64,000 nucleotides of DNA. Source: Nocardia sp. SYP-A9097. GTDB lineage: Bacteria; Actinomycetota; Actinomycetes; Mycobacteriales; Mycobacteriaceae. Position 1 is the stretch's first letter. Each line of letters starts with the position of its first letter. The translations under genes were made by a program, and so were the position numbers. Under the pieces are notes generated by a model. The model did no database searches. It was not told the origin of the DNA and saw nothing but the letters and a program-made list of their open reading frames with translations. Shown here in pieces: positions 16,389-29,125 of the stretch. The DNA lies in the NCBI RefSeq assembly GCF_009649815.1, contig NZ_WJIC01000010.1, positions 203,664 to 267,663 on the forward strand, written 5' to 3'.

Positions 16389-17657
16389 TCACACCGCCGC
16401 GGCCGCGACTACCGCGGCGGTAATGCGCTGGACGTCCTGTGCCGAACTGATGAAGGGCGGCATGGTGTAAACGAGGTTGCGGAAGGGCCGCAACCACACG
16501 CCGGACTCGACTGCGGCATGGGTGGCCTTGCGCACATCCACCTCATGATCGAGTTCGACCACGCCGATAGCACCATGAATCCGGACATCGGCGACACCGG
16601 GAAGATCACGGGCAGGAGCCAGACCGGTATTCAGCCCGGCCTCGATACCCTGCACCTCGCCCTGCCAATCCCGCGAGAGCAGCAGCTCGATCGAGGCCAC
16701 CGCCACCGCGCACGCAAGCGGATTACCCATGAATGTCGGCCCGTGCATGAGCCCGCCGTGCGACCGGCTGATGCTCTCGGCGATCTCCGAAGTACACAGT
16801 GCCGCAGCGAGTGTCATATACCCGCCGGTGAGCGCCTTGCCCACGCACATCACATCCGGGCGCACCCCGGCGGCCTCGGCGGCGAAAAGCGTTCCGGTGC
16901 GGCCGAATCCGGTGGCGATCTCATCGAAGACCAGCAGCACGTCATGCTCATCGCAGAGCCTGCGCAGATCGGCGAGATAGCGCGGATCGTGGAAGCGCAT
17001 ACCGCCCGCACCCTGCACCACGGGCTCCACGATGACCGCAGCCAATTCGCCCGCGTGCGTTGCGATCAGCCGCTTCAGCTCCGAAACATATTCCGGCACA
17101 TAATCACTCGGTGGTGCGGGCGCGAAGATCTGCTGCGCCAGCACATCGGTCCAGAGCGCGTGCATACCGCCGTCCGGATCGCAGACGCTCATGGGCGTGA
17201 AGGTATCGCCGTGGTATCCGCCGCGCCAGGTGAGCAGGCGGCGCTTGCGCGGGCGGCCGAGCGCGCGCTGATACTGCAGGCACATCTTGACCGCGACCTC
17301 GACCGAGACCGAACCGGAGTCGCAGAGGAAGACCTTGTCCAGCCCGTCCGGGGTGAGTTCGACGAGCAGCTGGGTAAGCCGCGCCGCGGGCTCGTGCGTG
17401 AGCCCGCCGAACATCACGTGGCTCATGCGCCGGGACTGCGCGAGCAGTGCGGCGTCGAGCACCGGATGCCCATACCCGTGCACCGCCGCCCACCACGAGC
17501 TCATGCCGTCCACGAGTTCGCGGCCGTCGGCGAGGGTGAGCCGGGTGCCCGAAGCGGAGGCGATGATGAGCGGTTCGGTGGTCGCCGGGAAGCCGCCGTA
17601 CGGATGCCACACATGTGCGGTATCGATGGCGGTGATCTCGTCAGGTGTCAGTGCCAA
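16389..17657 (-). CDS. bioA: Adenosylmethionine-8-amino-7-oxononanoate aminotransferase BioA
   Basis: PLP class III aminotransferase that makes 7,8-diaminopelargonate with SAM as amino donor. 422 residues from a TTG start at 17657 (AAGGAATC upstream). Marks: HVWHPYGGF near 15, SSWWAAVHGYGHP near 53, the GS motif CDSGSVSVEVA near 112, TWRGGYHGDTF near 145, FDEIATGFGRTG near 245 and the Schiff-base Lys in CVGKALTGGYM near 275. The BioQ operator lies 28 bp before the start. It is transcribed separately from bioFD. Confidence 0.95.
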   Translation of the reverse strand: MALTPDEITAIDTAHVWHPYGGFPATTEPLIIASASGTRLTLADGRELVDGMSSWWAAVHGYGHPVLDAALLAQSRRMSHVMFGGLTHEPAARLTQLLVELTPDGLDKVFLCDSGSVSVEVAVKMCLQYQRALGRPRKRRLLTWRGGYHGDTFTPMSVCDPDGGMHALWTDVLAQQIFAPAPPSDYVPEYVSELKRLIATHAGELAAVIVEPVVQGAGGMRFHDPRYLADLRRLCDEHDVLLVFDEIATGFGRTGTLFAAEAAGVRPDVMCVGKALTGGYMTLAAALCTSEIAESISRSHGGLMHGPTFMGNPLACAVAVASIELLLSRDWQGEVQGIEAGLNTGLAPARDLPGVADVRIHGAIGVVELDHEVDVRKATHAAVESGVWLRPFRNLVYTMPPFISSAQDVQRITAAVVAAAAV

Positions 17658-17684
17658 CGGGAGATTCCTTCACAGGCGGCGTCT

Positions 17685-17697
17685 TGAACACCGTTCA
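17685..17697. promoter_or_regulatory. BioQ operator before bioA
   Basis: TGAAC-ACC-GTTCA, extended here to a perfect 7-3-7 palindrome (CTTGAAC/GTTCAAG, 17683-17699). It is the third and most symmetrical operator in the window and lies 28 bp before the bioA start. Confidence 0.87.
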
Positions 17698-17700
17698 AGT

Positions 17701-17888
17701 TACCAGAACCCCGCGGACAAGGGCCTGGTCGCCCGCCGCCGCTCGGACACCGACGGGCGACGTCAGGTGGTCGAACTGACCGATCGGAGCCGCGCGGCCT
17801 TCGCCGAACTCGATGAACTCACCCACCGGCAGATCGGCGAACTCCTCGAATCGCCTCCCCCGACACCCGCACCCGGCTGGTCGCGGCC
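17701..17888 (+). pseudogene. Remnant of a MarR domain, frameshifted from the following GNAT
   Basis: One frame reads NPADKGLVARRRSDTDGRR, VVELTDRSRAAFAELDEL and QIGELLE, the wing and C-terminal helices of a MarR regulator. The frame then breaks at a run of five C (about 17854-17858), and the next frame continues PDTRTRLVAAMHAIERIL directly into the GNAT gene. MarR-GNAT fusion proteins are known in bacteria. The recognition helices that should precede 17701 are absent; the bioA promoter occupies that place. So the 5' half is deleted and one base appears lost in the C run. Confidence 0.7.
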
Positions 17889-18440
17889 ATGCACGCCATC
17901 GAGCGGATTCTGGACACCGACGCCGAACCCGATCCGGCGGGCGTGCTGGTGCGCGAACCACTGCCCGGCGACCACGGCTGGGTGATCGCGCGCAATGCCG
18001 CGCTCTACGCCCGCGAGTACGGCTGGAACGGCGAATACGAGTCACTGGTCGCCCGTATCGTCGCCGACTTCCTGAATTCCCATGACCCACAACGGGAACG
18101 GGCCTGGATCGCCGAGTACGAGGGCGCACCGGTCGGCTGCGTCTACTGCATGCGCGAGACCGACAGCACCGCCCGGCTGCGCCTGCTGCTGGTGGAACCC
18201 TCCGCGCGCGGCCTCGGCATGGGCGGCGCACTGGTCGAGCAATGCCTGCGCTTCGCCACCACCGCCGGCTACCGCGAGATCGTGCTCTGGACCAATGATG
18301 TGCTGACCGCCGCGCGGCACATCTACCAGCGCGTCGGATTCGAACTGGTGGAATCGAATCCGCATCACAGCTTCGGCGCGGATCTGATCGGCCAGACCTG
18401 GCGGAGGGCACTTGATTCGGGGGCCGATCCGGACCGATAG
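17889..18440 (+). CDS. GNAT acetyltransferase, surviving half of a MarR-GNAT fusion
   Basis: 183 residues from ATG 17889. A complete GNAT domain is present: VREPLPGDHGWVIARNAALYAREYGW, ERAWIAEYEGAPVGCVYCM, the acetyl-CoA loop LLLVEPSARGLGMGGALVE (R-G-x-G-x-G/A pattern) near residue 105, and YQRVGFELVE near the end. It is probably active if translated, but no clear ribosome site precedes the ATG, and the natural start seems to have been far upstream in the lost MarR part. It ends 10 bp before glgX and may be read with it. Confidence 0.75.
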   Translation: MHAIERILDTDAEPDPAGVLVREPLPGDHGWVIARNAALYAREYGWNGEYESLVARIVADFLNSHDPQRERAWIAEYEGAPVGCVYCMRETDSTARLRLLLVEPSARGLGMGGALVEQCLRFATTAGYREIVLWTNDVLTAARHIYQRVGFELVESNPHHSFGADLIGQTWRRALDSGADPDR

Positions 18441-18449
18441 GGTCTGGGC

Positions 18450-20563
18450 ATGGCTCCCGCGACTACCGACATGGCACCGCTCGGTGTCTGGCCGGGAACC
18501 GCATATCCACTCGGCGCCACCTACGACGGAGTCGGCACCAACTTCTCGGTGTTCTCCGAGGTCGCCAAGCGGGTCGAGCTATGCCTGCTGGGCCAGGACA
18601 ATCGCGAGACGCGCATACCCCTGGACGAGGTGGACGGGTATGTCTGGCATGCCTATCTACCCGGCGTCGGACCCGGGCAACGCTACGGCTTCCGCGTGCA
18701 CGGCCCGTTCGATCCCACGCGCGGGCTGCGCTGCGATCCGAGCAAACTGCTGCTGGACCCGTACGGCAAGGCATTCGAGGGGGATTTCGGGGCGGATGCC
18801 GCGCCCTACAACTACGGACAGAACACCCTCGGGCACACCATGACCGGTGTCGTCATCAACCCCTTCTTCGACTGGGCCGACGACCGCTCACCAAAACGCC
18901 CGTACCACGAGACGGTGATCTACGAGACCCACGTCAAGGGTATGACCATGACGCATCCGGCGGTGCCGGCGGAGCTGCGCGGCACCTACGCGGGGATAGC
19001 GCATCCGGCGATCGTGGAACACCTGCGCGGCCTGGGTATCACCGCCGTCGAACTCATGCCGGTGCACCAGTTCCTGCACGACCGCATCCTGCTCGATCGC
19101 GGACTGCGAAACTACTGGGGCTACAACAGTTTCGGCTACTTCGCCCCGCATCTGGAGTACGCCGCGAGCAAGACACCCGGCGCGGCCGTCACCGAATTCA
19201 AGGCCATGGTGAAGGCTTTGCACGCGGCGGGCATCGAGGTGATTCTGGATGTGGTCTACAACCACACCGCCGAGGGCAATGAATTCGGGCCGACACTGTC
19301 CTTCCGGGGCATCGACAATGCCGCGTATTACCGTCTGGTGGACGATGATTCGCAGCACTACATGGATTACACCGGCACCGGCAACAGCCTGAATGTGCGC
19401 CATCCGCACACCCTGCAGTTGATCATGGATTCGCTGCGCTACTGGGTGCTCGAAATGCACGTGGACGGCTTCCGTTTCGACCTGGCCGCCACCCTGGCAC
19501 GCGAATTACATGATGTGGACCGGCTTTCCACGTTCTTCGACCTGGTGCACCAGGATCCGGTGGTGAGTCAGGTGAAGCTCATCGCCGAACCGTGGGATGT
19601 CGGCGAGGGTGGCTATCAGGTCGGCAATTTCCCGGTCGCCTGGACCGAATGGAACGGGAAATACCGTGACACCGTACGGGATTACTGGCGCGGGCAACCG
19701 GCTACGCTGGGCGAGTTCGCCTCTCGGCTCACCGGCTCCTCGGATCTGTACGAGGCCACCGGCCGCCGCCCCAGCGCCAGTATCAATTTCGTCACCGCGC
19801 ATGACGGCTTCACCCTCGCGGATCTGGTGTCCTACAACGACAAACACAATGACGCCAATGGTGAGGGCAATCGCGACGGCGAGAACTACAACCGCTCCTG
19901 GAACTGCGGTATCGAAGGCCCCACCGACGATCCGGAAATCCTGGCCGTGCGCGCCCGGCAGAGCCGCAATCTGCTTGCCACACTACTGCTTTCGCAGGGC
20001 ACCCCGATGCTGGCGCACGGTGACGAACTCGGCCGCACCCAGGGCGGCAACAATAATGCCTACTGTCAGGATTCCGCACTGTCGTGGATGGACTGGTCCC
20101 TCATGCACACCAATTCCGAACTGCTCGAATTCACCCGGCGCGCGGTCGCGGTCCGCACCGCGCATCCGGTATTCCGGCGGCGGCGCTTCTTCGACGGACG
20201 GCCCGCGACCACCCATGACCATCCCGACGACATCGCCTGGTTCACCCCGGGTGGCACCGAAATGACCGATGCCGATTGGGAAACCGGCTTCGGCCGCTCG
20301 CTCACCGTCTTCCTCAACGGCGACGGCATTCGCGAACCCGGACCGCGCGGCGAACGCATCGGCGACGATTCGTTCCTGCTCTGCTTCAATGCCCATGACG
20401 GCGCCCTCGACTTCACCCTCCCGCCCGCCGAACACGGTGCGGCCTGGTCGGTGGAGCTGGACTGCTCCACACCCACCGGTGCGGCCGCCGATGACCAGCG
20501 ACACTCCGCCTCGTCCACCATGGCAGTGCCCGCGCGCTGTCTACTCGTCCTGCGCCGTACGGC

Positions 20564-20567
<4 letters not shown>
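18450..20567 (+). CDS. glgX: Glycogen debranching enzyme GlgX/TreX
   Basis: 705 residues, usual length for GlgX/TreX. N-terminal CBM48 (residues ~10-110, GATYDGVGTNFSVFSEVA), then a GH13 barrel: DVVYNHTAEGNEFGP near 268, nucleophile Asp in DGFRFDLAA near 340, acid Glu in LIAEPWDVG near 380, and the third Asp in TAHDGFTLADL near 450. It cleaves alpha-1,6 branches of glycogen, giving linear maltodextrins for TreY. The treY gene follows with a 4-bp overlap. The order treX-treY matches the mycobacterial operon, except that treZ is missing. Confidence 0.93.
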
Positions 20568-22987
<2,420 letters not shown>

Positions 22988-22992
22988 ATGGG

Positions 22993-23226
22993 TCATAGGG
23001 TCGGGCACCAGGCACCGGCGCCCGGCGGCGGAGCGGGAAGGATCTTTTCGGGGGCCGGGACCGGCCTTTCCGGGGCCACGCCCGCGGGCAGGGATTTTCC
23101 GGGTCCGGGCACCGGCGCGGCGGGGCCGGTATCACCCGAAGCCCATGCCGCGGACGGATTCAGGGTGAATACGGTGGCGCAAACAAACGCACCGACAAGC
23201 AGGCCGATGGGCTTCTTTTTCGTCAT
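22993..23226 (-). CDS. Small secreted proline-rich protein
   Basis: 77 residues from ATG 23226 (MTKKKPIGLLVGAF). A Sec signal peptide is clear: KKK, a hydrophobic core to about residue 25, and cleavage likely at SAAWA. The mature ~50 residues are proline-, glycine- and alanine-rich (PVPGPGKSLPAG, PAPEKILPAPPPG) with one Cys near the end. It is convergent with treY, 5 bp away, in the place where mycobacteria carry treZ. No family is recognised; it may be a wall-associated peptide. Confidence 0.6.
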   Translation of the reverse strand: MTKKKPIGLLVGAFVCATVFTLNPSAAWASGDTGPAAPVPGPGKSLPAGVAPERPVPAPEKILPAPPPGAGAWCPTL

Positions 23227-23351
23227 ACATCGCGACGCTACCGGCGGCACAAGGCGATTCGGTGCACCTCGACGTCGTTCGGCGAGTTACGGGATTGTTT
23301 GAACGGGTAAGAATCTGGGTACAGGGGCTCGGACCGCCGCAAGACCGCGCC

Positions 23352-24353
<1,002 letters not shown>

Positions 24354-24460
24354 ACACGCTCCTCGTCCGGGCCGATCCCGCGCGCGGGACTCTCACCCAT
24401 TACGACCCGGGCGCCGCCGCGAAGGAATCGAACCTCAGGTCAGCGCGGGTCCCGACGAGG

Positions 24461-25450
24461 TCAGGGCAGCAGGGCCAGTTTGCCGATGGTAGTTCGGTTC
24501 TCCAGCTCCGCGAGCACCTTCGGGCCATCGGCCAGGTCATGGGTGGCGGGACGAGCGGGCCGGACGATGCCCGTGGCAATGAGCCCGAACAGCTCACCCA
24601 TCACCTCGCCGAAGAGCTGCGGCGCGGACTCGATCAGCACCCCGATATTGAGGCCGATCAACTGAATCTGGTTCTTGTACACCAACTCCCAGTTCGTGAT
24701 CGCGGCCTCCCCACCCGGCAGACCGTAGACGACAACCCGGCCGGTGACCCGTTTGGCCGCGCTCAGGCTGGTCTGAAACGTCGCGCCACCGACGCATTCG
24801 AGCACCAGATCGGCACCACCGCCGGTCAACTCCGATACCTCGGCGGCAAGCTGCTCGGAACCGGAGTCCAAGATGTGGTCGGCCCCGAGTGCCCGCACGA
24901 TCTCATGCTTACCCGGCCCGGCCGTGGCGATGACCGTCGCACCGTAATGCTTGGCCAAGGTCACCGCGGCCTGGCCGGTCGCACCCGCCGCCGCATGGAT
25001 CAGGACCGTCTCCCCCGCGACAACCCGGCCCAGGAATTTCAGCGCGGCGAGCGCGGTCGGCCAGTTCACGACCAAACCCAGCGCCTGCTCGGCCGTCCAC
25101 CCCGGCGGCACCGGCATGGCGGCGACCGCGGGCAACACCATGTACTCCGCGAAAGCCCCATCCCCGACGCCGACGACCCGGGTTCCCACCGCCGGACCGG
25201 TCACCGCATCCCCCGCCGCGACCACCTCCCCCGCGGCCTCGAAGCCCGCCACATACGGTGGCTGCGGCCCGTCCCGAAAAGTGCCGTGCGCCTTCGAGAT
25301 ATCGGCGAAATTGACCCCGGCGGCAGCGACCCTGATCAGCACCTCACCCCGGCCCGGGGCCGGCACCGGCACCTCGGCGATCGAACGCATATCCTGCGGC
25401 CCCCGCAGCGAATTCTGTTGCAGGGCACGCATAGTGGTGGGAATACTCAC
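24461..25450 (-). CDS. Zinc-type alcohol dehydrogenase/NADPH:quinone reductase family oxidoreductase
   Basis: 329 residues, MDR superfamily. GroES-like half: VPVPAPGRGEVLIRVAAAGVNFADI, YVAGFEAAGEVVAAG and GTRVVGVGDGAFAEY. Rossmann half: VLIHAAAGATGQAAVTLAKHYGATVIAT (AAxGxxG nucleotide motif) and GALGADHIL-like RALGADHIL. The structural and catalytic zinc cysteines are absent, so it is of the quinone reductase type, using NADPH to reduce quinones or enones. Start ATG 25450; ATG 25432 is also in frame. Stands alone, with its own upstream region of ~110 bp. Confidence 0.87.
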   Translation of the reverse strand: MSIPTTMRALQQNSLRGPQDMRSIAEVPVPAPGRGEVLIRVAAAGVNFADISKAHGTFRDGPQPPYVAGFEAAGEVVAAGDAVTGPAVGTRVVGVGDGAFAEYMVLPAVAAMPVPPGWTAEQALGLVVNWPTALAALKFLGRVVAGETVLIHAAAGATGQAAVTLAKHYGATVIATAGPGKHEIVRALGADHILDSGSEQLAAEVSELTGGGADLVLECVGGATFQTSLSAAKRVTGRVVVYGLPGGEAAITNWELVYKNQIQLIGLNIGVLIESAPQLFGEVMGELFGLIATGIVRPARPATHDLADGPKVLAELENRTTIGKLALLP

Positions 25451-25559
25451 GGCGATCAGCTCTCTTCTCGGCCTGTCTCGTCGCGGTCGGCCTCCTGTGC
25501 GAGCCGCACCGTCGAATAGGTAGACCGTGGCCGTCGCCGAAAGGAATCGCGGGCAACCC

Positions 25560-26729
25560 TCAGCCGACGGTGACCGGCTCCCCGATCGGAGCGTCCAACG
25601 GGCCGAGTTCGGTGGGTTCGATCAGGGCGGAAGGGATTGGGCCGTCCAGAGTTTCGTGCCAGCGGGTGAGGTTGCAGGGGTGGTAGTCGCGGGCGTGGCG
25701 GGCGGAGGAGGCCAGGAAGCTGGACTGGTCGGCGGGGGTAAGGATGCGACGCCAGGAATCCCAGTAGAAGCGGGGGCTGCGCGGGTTGCGGAGCAGGCGC
25801 AGGAAATTGAGTAGGCGGAATGCCGGGCCGAGCGAATTGTGCAGCAGCAGATGCTTTTTCGGCGGATGCGGGCAGTGCTGCCGCAGGGCGGTCAGGCGGG
25901 TGTGGTCGAAGCGCAGGCCCTCGGCCTCGGCCTCGCGGATCATCCAGCGCAGGGTGATATCGGCCAGGGCGCATTCGGGGTAGCCGCCGCCGACATCGCT
26001 GTGCACGCCCTCGAACCAGACCTGTTTGACCCGATCGGTGCGGCGATACTTGTGACCGATTTCGACCGGAACCTCCCACAGGCAGGGTTCGAAGGCGCGG
26101 CGGCGCTCATTCAGCGCCAGGGCCTGCCGGGCGCAGTGCACGGCGGGAGACAGCCGCACATCGTGGAAGCGGTGCCGCCGGGCCGTGACACCCGGAATAC
26201 CCATCGCACCGACGGTATCGAAGACGCCGAGGAAATTGATGACCACCGGATCGGGATAGCAATTGGCCCTGCGGAATTCGGCCCACTCCGGCGGATCCGG
26301 ATCATCCGGATTGGCCTTGCGGGTGTGGTAGATCTTCAGCGCGTCCGGATACTTACCGTCGATCATGGCCTTGTAGGTGAGGATGCCGAGCCGGTTGATC
26401 ATCCCGGCCAGACTGCGCGCGGTGTACGCGCCGCGACTGAAACCGAAGATGAAGATCTCGTCGCCGGGCTCCCAGTTCAGCGCCAACTGCCAGTAGGCAG
26501 CCGAGAGATTGGCCTCCAGGCCGAGTCCGAACGCGCCGCCGAGCAGTCGATCGGTGGTGAATCCGCGCGCTCCGGGACCGGAGATGTAGTAGACGCGCTG
26601 GCCGATGGTGTTACCGGCCCGATCCGCGCCGCTATGGCAGACGGTTTGCGCGATTTTGACTATGTTCGACACCGTCGTCGAAGATTCGGCCTTCCAGGTG
26701 CCATCGCAGCACACCACAAGTCTCTTCAT
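25560..26729 (-). CDS. DUF2235 (Tle1-type) alpha/beta hydrolase
   Basis: 389 residues from ATG 26729, preceded by GGGAGGA. The start MKRLVVCCDGTWK, the elbow FGFSRGAYTARSLAG (Ser near 115), LGVFDTVGAMG (Asp near 180) and WFEGVHSDVGGGYPE (His near 240) are the DUF2235 hallmarks. The family includes type VI phospholipase effectors in proteobacteria, but the single-domain proteins of actinobacteria are of unknown role and no secretion or immunity gene is present here. No signal peptide, so it is cytoplasmic. Likely an esterase or phospholipase. It is divergent from the response regulator with ~190 bp between. Confidence 0.87.
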   Translation of the reverse strand: MKRLVVCCDGTWKAESSTTVSNIVKIAQTVCHSGADRAGNTIGQRVYYISGPGARGFTTDRLLGGAFGLGLEANLSAAYWQLALNWEPGDEIFIFGFSRGAYTARSLAGMINRLGILTYKAMIDGKYPDALKIYHTRKANPDDPDPPEWAEFRRANCYPDPVVINFLGVFDTVGAMGIPGVTARRHRFHDVRLSPAVHCARQALALNERRRAFEPCLWEVPVEIGHKYRRTDRVKQVWFEGVHSDVGGGYPECALADITLRWMIREAEAEGLRFDHTRLTALRQHCPHPPKKHLLLHNSLGPAFRLLNFLRLLRNPRSPRFYWDSWRRILTPADQSSFLASSARHARDYHPCNLTRWHETLDGPIPSALIEPTELGPLDAPIGEPVTVG

Positions 26730-26920
26730 GAACAGATCCTCCCGCCACGAGCATCGGGTTCTCTTGCGTAGTGGACTACTCGGATTCATCGTATGAACCG
26801 CGTGATCGCGTTAACCGAGACTTCGGCGAATCCGTGCGCGACCGGCGCGGGTGTTAACGCCCGGCGGATATCCGGCGATCGCTCATAATTCGTTCACAAT
26901 CGGCATGGCAATGTTGCGCC

Positions 26921-27598
26921 ATGCCCGACGATCGGATGACGCCCCGCAGCATATGGATTCTGGTGTGCGAGGACGACGACGATCTGGGCGATCGGGTCGC
27001 GGCCGGGCTGCGAGAGGCCGGATTCATCGTCGACCTGACCCGAAATCTCGCCGAGGCCGGGCGCAGCTGCGGCACGCGCCGCTATGACTGCCTGATCGTG
27101 GATCGCGGGCTGCCCGACGGCGACGGCCTGGATCTGATTCGGCGGCAACGGGATTCGGGTCATCGCACCCCGGCACTGGTCATTACCGCGCGGGACAGCC
27201 CGACGGATCGCTCGGAGGGCTATGCCAGCGGCGCGGACGACTATCTGGCCAAACCCTTCTCGCTGAGCGAACTGGCCACCCGGGTGCGGGCCCTGTGCGG
27301 TCGCCGCCCGCGTTCACCGGCACCGGTGCTGACGGTCGGCGATCTGGTGGTGGATCGGCTGCGCCGCCGGGTGCAGCGCAATGGCGTACTACTCACCATG
27401 ACCTCGCGCGAATTCTGTGCGCTGGAATTGCTGGCAACCCGGGCGGGCACCATGGTCAGCCGCACCGAGATCGCCGAATACTGCAGTGCGACACCGTCAT
27501 TGACGAGCGTGGAGGATGTCATCCACCGGCTGGACCGCAAACTCGGTGAGCCGCAGCTCATTCATCCGACCGGCCCCGGTTATCTGATGCACATCTGA
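26921..27598 (+). CDS. OmpR-type orphan response regulator
   Basis: 225 residues (ATG 26936 is an alternative start). Receiver at ~10-125: CEDDDDLGD acidic pocket, phospho-Asp in CLIVDRGLPDGDG near 59, and Lys in DDYLAKPFSL near 110. A winged-helix DNA-binding domain follows (MTSREFCALELLATRAGTMVSRTEIAEY, ending GPGYLMHI). No kinase gene is next to it: the following gene is ilvA, in opposite orientation and behind a strong terminator. Its partner is elsewhere, or it works without one. Similar to the TctD/QseB class. Confidence 0.9.
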   Translation: MPDDRMTPRSIWILVCEDDDDLGDRVAAGLREAGFIVDLTRNLAEAGRSCGTRRYDCLIVDRGLPDGDGLDLIRRQRDSGHRTPALVITARDSPTDRSEGYASGADDYLAKPFSLSELATRVRALCGRRPRSPAPVLTVGDLVVDRLRRRVQRNGVLLTMTSREFCALELLATRAGTMVSRTEIAEYCSATPSLTSVEDVIHRLDRKLGEPQLIHPTGPGYLMHI

Positions 27599-27642
27599 CC
27601 TGCGAGACCCGCGATCCCAGTGGGGTGGATCGCGAACGACCG

Positions 27643-27676
27643 TCCCGGGCAGGGTTCTTCCCCGCCCTGCCCGGGA
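27643..27676. terminator. Bidirectional hairpin between response regulator and ilvA
   Basis: A perfect 12-bp GC-rich stem, TCCCGGGCAGGG (27643-27654) with CCCTGCCCGGGA (27665-27676), and a 10-base loop. It lies between the two convergent genes, 45 bp after one stop and 10 bp after the other. No long T run follows, as is usual in actinobacteria. Confidence 0.8.
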
Positions 27677-27685
27677 TCGAGTCGA

Positions 27686-29050
27686 TCAGGTCAGATAGCG
27701 GTAGGCGGGTGAGCCCGGATCGAGGCGGGTGCCGCGAATCGGTGACTCGTCCATCCGCTTCTGCAGCGGTTCCAAACCATTCGGCGATCCGAGTTCGATA
27801 CCGACCAGCGCCGCACCGGTCTCCCGGTTGTTGCGCTTGACGTATTCGAACAGCGTGATGTCGTCGTCCGGTCCGAGCACCTCGTCCAGGAAGCGCCGCA
27901 GCGCGCCCGGCTCCTGCGGAAAGTCCACCAGGAAATAGTGTTTCAGCCCCTGATGCACCAGCGACCGCTCGATGACCTCGCCGTAGCGGGACACATCGTT
28001 ATTACCACCCGAGAGCAGGCACACCACGATCGAGCCCGGCTTGATTTCGATCTCGCGCAGTGCTGCCGTGGCCAGTGCGCCCGCGGGCTCGGCGATAATG
28101 CCCTCGTTCTGGTAGAGCTCGAGCATGGTGGTGCAGATGGCGCCCTCATCGACGGTCATCATGCGGAAAGCGCCTGCGCCGGCACCGGATTCGGTCGCGG
28201 ACAGTAAAGGCAGCGAGGCATGCGAGCGCACGCCGCCACCGAGCCGGGACACCGCGGTGTAGGGCAGGCCGCCGATGCGACGCACCGCCGCGCCGTCCAC
28301 GAACGGGTCGATCTCCGGGAGCGTGACCGGTCCCCCGGCCAGCAGGGCGGCCGTCATGGAGGCCGCGCCCGCGGGCTCCACACCCAGAATCATGGTGTGC
28401 GGCGACCGTTCCCGGAGATAGGTGCTGATTCCGGCCAGGCAGCCACCGCCGCCCACCGGCACCACCACCAGATCGGGAGCTCGATCCAGCTGCTCCAGGA
28501 ACTCCGCGGCAATCGTGCCCTGACCCGCCGCGGTGCGCGGATCGTCGAAGGGCGGGACCATGGTCGCCCCGGTGCGCGCCACATCATCGGCGGCGGCCGC
28601 GGCGGCCGCGTCATAGGTATCGCCGACGGCGATCAATTCCACGAATTCGCCGCCGTGCACGCGGATTCGGTCACGCTTCTGCTTGGGAGTGGTGGTCGGG
28701 ACGTAGATGCGGCCGCGGATCCCCATCGCCTTGCACGCGAAAGCCACACCCTGGGCATGGTTTCCGGCACTCGCCGTGACCACGCCCGCGGCGCGTTCGG
28801 CGGCATTGAGCTGGATGATGAGGTTGTACGCCCCGCGCAGCTTGTACGAGCGCACGGCGGTGAGGTCCTCACGCTTGAGGTAGACCTCGGCACCCGTCGC
28901 CGCCGACAACCGCGCAATCCTCTGCAGCGGTGTCGGCTCGATAATGTCGGAAATTCTCTTGGCGGCAGCATCGATTTCGTCCGCGCTCAACTCGGGCACG
29001 TGACTGGACACTTTCTCTGCGACTACTACCGGATCCGACACCCGGCCCAT
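27686..29050 (-). CDS. ilvA: Threonine ammonia-lyase IlvA
   Basis: Deaminates threonine to 2-oxobutanoate, the entry to isoleucine synthesis. 454 residues from ATG 29050. PLP Lys is K70 in VRSYKLRGAYN; SAGNHAQGVAFA near 105 and VPVGGGGCLAGI near 200 hold the cofactor phosphate; VVCLLSGGNND near 345 is the C-terminal cofactor loop. A single ACT-like regulatory domain fills the last ~90 residues (HYFLVDFPQEPGALRRFL), fitting the shorter allosteric form of actinobacteria. In M. tuberculosis ilvA (Rv1559) also lies near the tre genes. Monocistronic between two hairpins. Confidence 0.95.
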   Translation of the reverse strand: MGRVSDPVVVAEKVSSHVPELSADEIDAAAKRISDIIEPTPLQRIARLSAATGAEVYLKREDLTAVRSYKLRGAYNLIIQLNAAERAAGVVTASAGNHAQGVAFACKAMGIRGRIYVPTTTPKQKRDRIRVHGGEFVELIAVGDTYDAAAAAAADDVARTGATMVPPFDDPRTAAGQGTIAAEFLEQLDRAPDLVVVPVGGGGCLAGISTYLRERSPHTMILGVEPAGAASMTAALLAGGPVTLPEIDPFVDGAAVRRIGGLPYTAVSRLGGGVRSHASLPLLSATESGAGAGAFRMMTVDEGAICTTMLELYQNEGIIAEPAGALATAALREIEIKPGSIVVCLLSGGNNDVSRYGEVIERSLVHQGLKHYFLVDFPQEPGALRRFLDEVLGPDDDITLFEYVKRNNRETGAALVGIELGSPNGLEPLQKRMDESPIRGTRLDPGSPAYRYLT

Positions 29051-29073
29051 GCTACTGAGGCGGACCGGACAGC

Positions 29074-29107
29074 ATTACGCCGACCGGGCGAACCCGATCG
29101 GCGTAAT
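29074..29107 (-). terminator. Terminator hairpin after the F420-type oxidoreductase gene
   Basis: ATTACGCCGA (29074-29083) pairs with TCGGCGTAAT (29098-29107), and an inner CGGG/CCCG pair extends the stem past one mismatch, leaving a CGAA loop. It sits downstream of the 29126 gene and before ilvA, so it probably separates these same-strand transcripts. Confidence 0.7.
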
Positions 29108-29125
29108 GGACAAAAGCGATGAACG

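Noticed and set aside
25560..26729. DUF2235 protein as a type VI secretion effector
   Set aside because: No VgrG, PAAR, immunity or secretion gene is nearby and type VI systems are not expected in this group.
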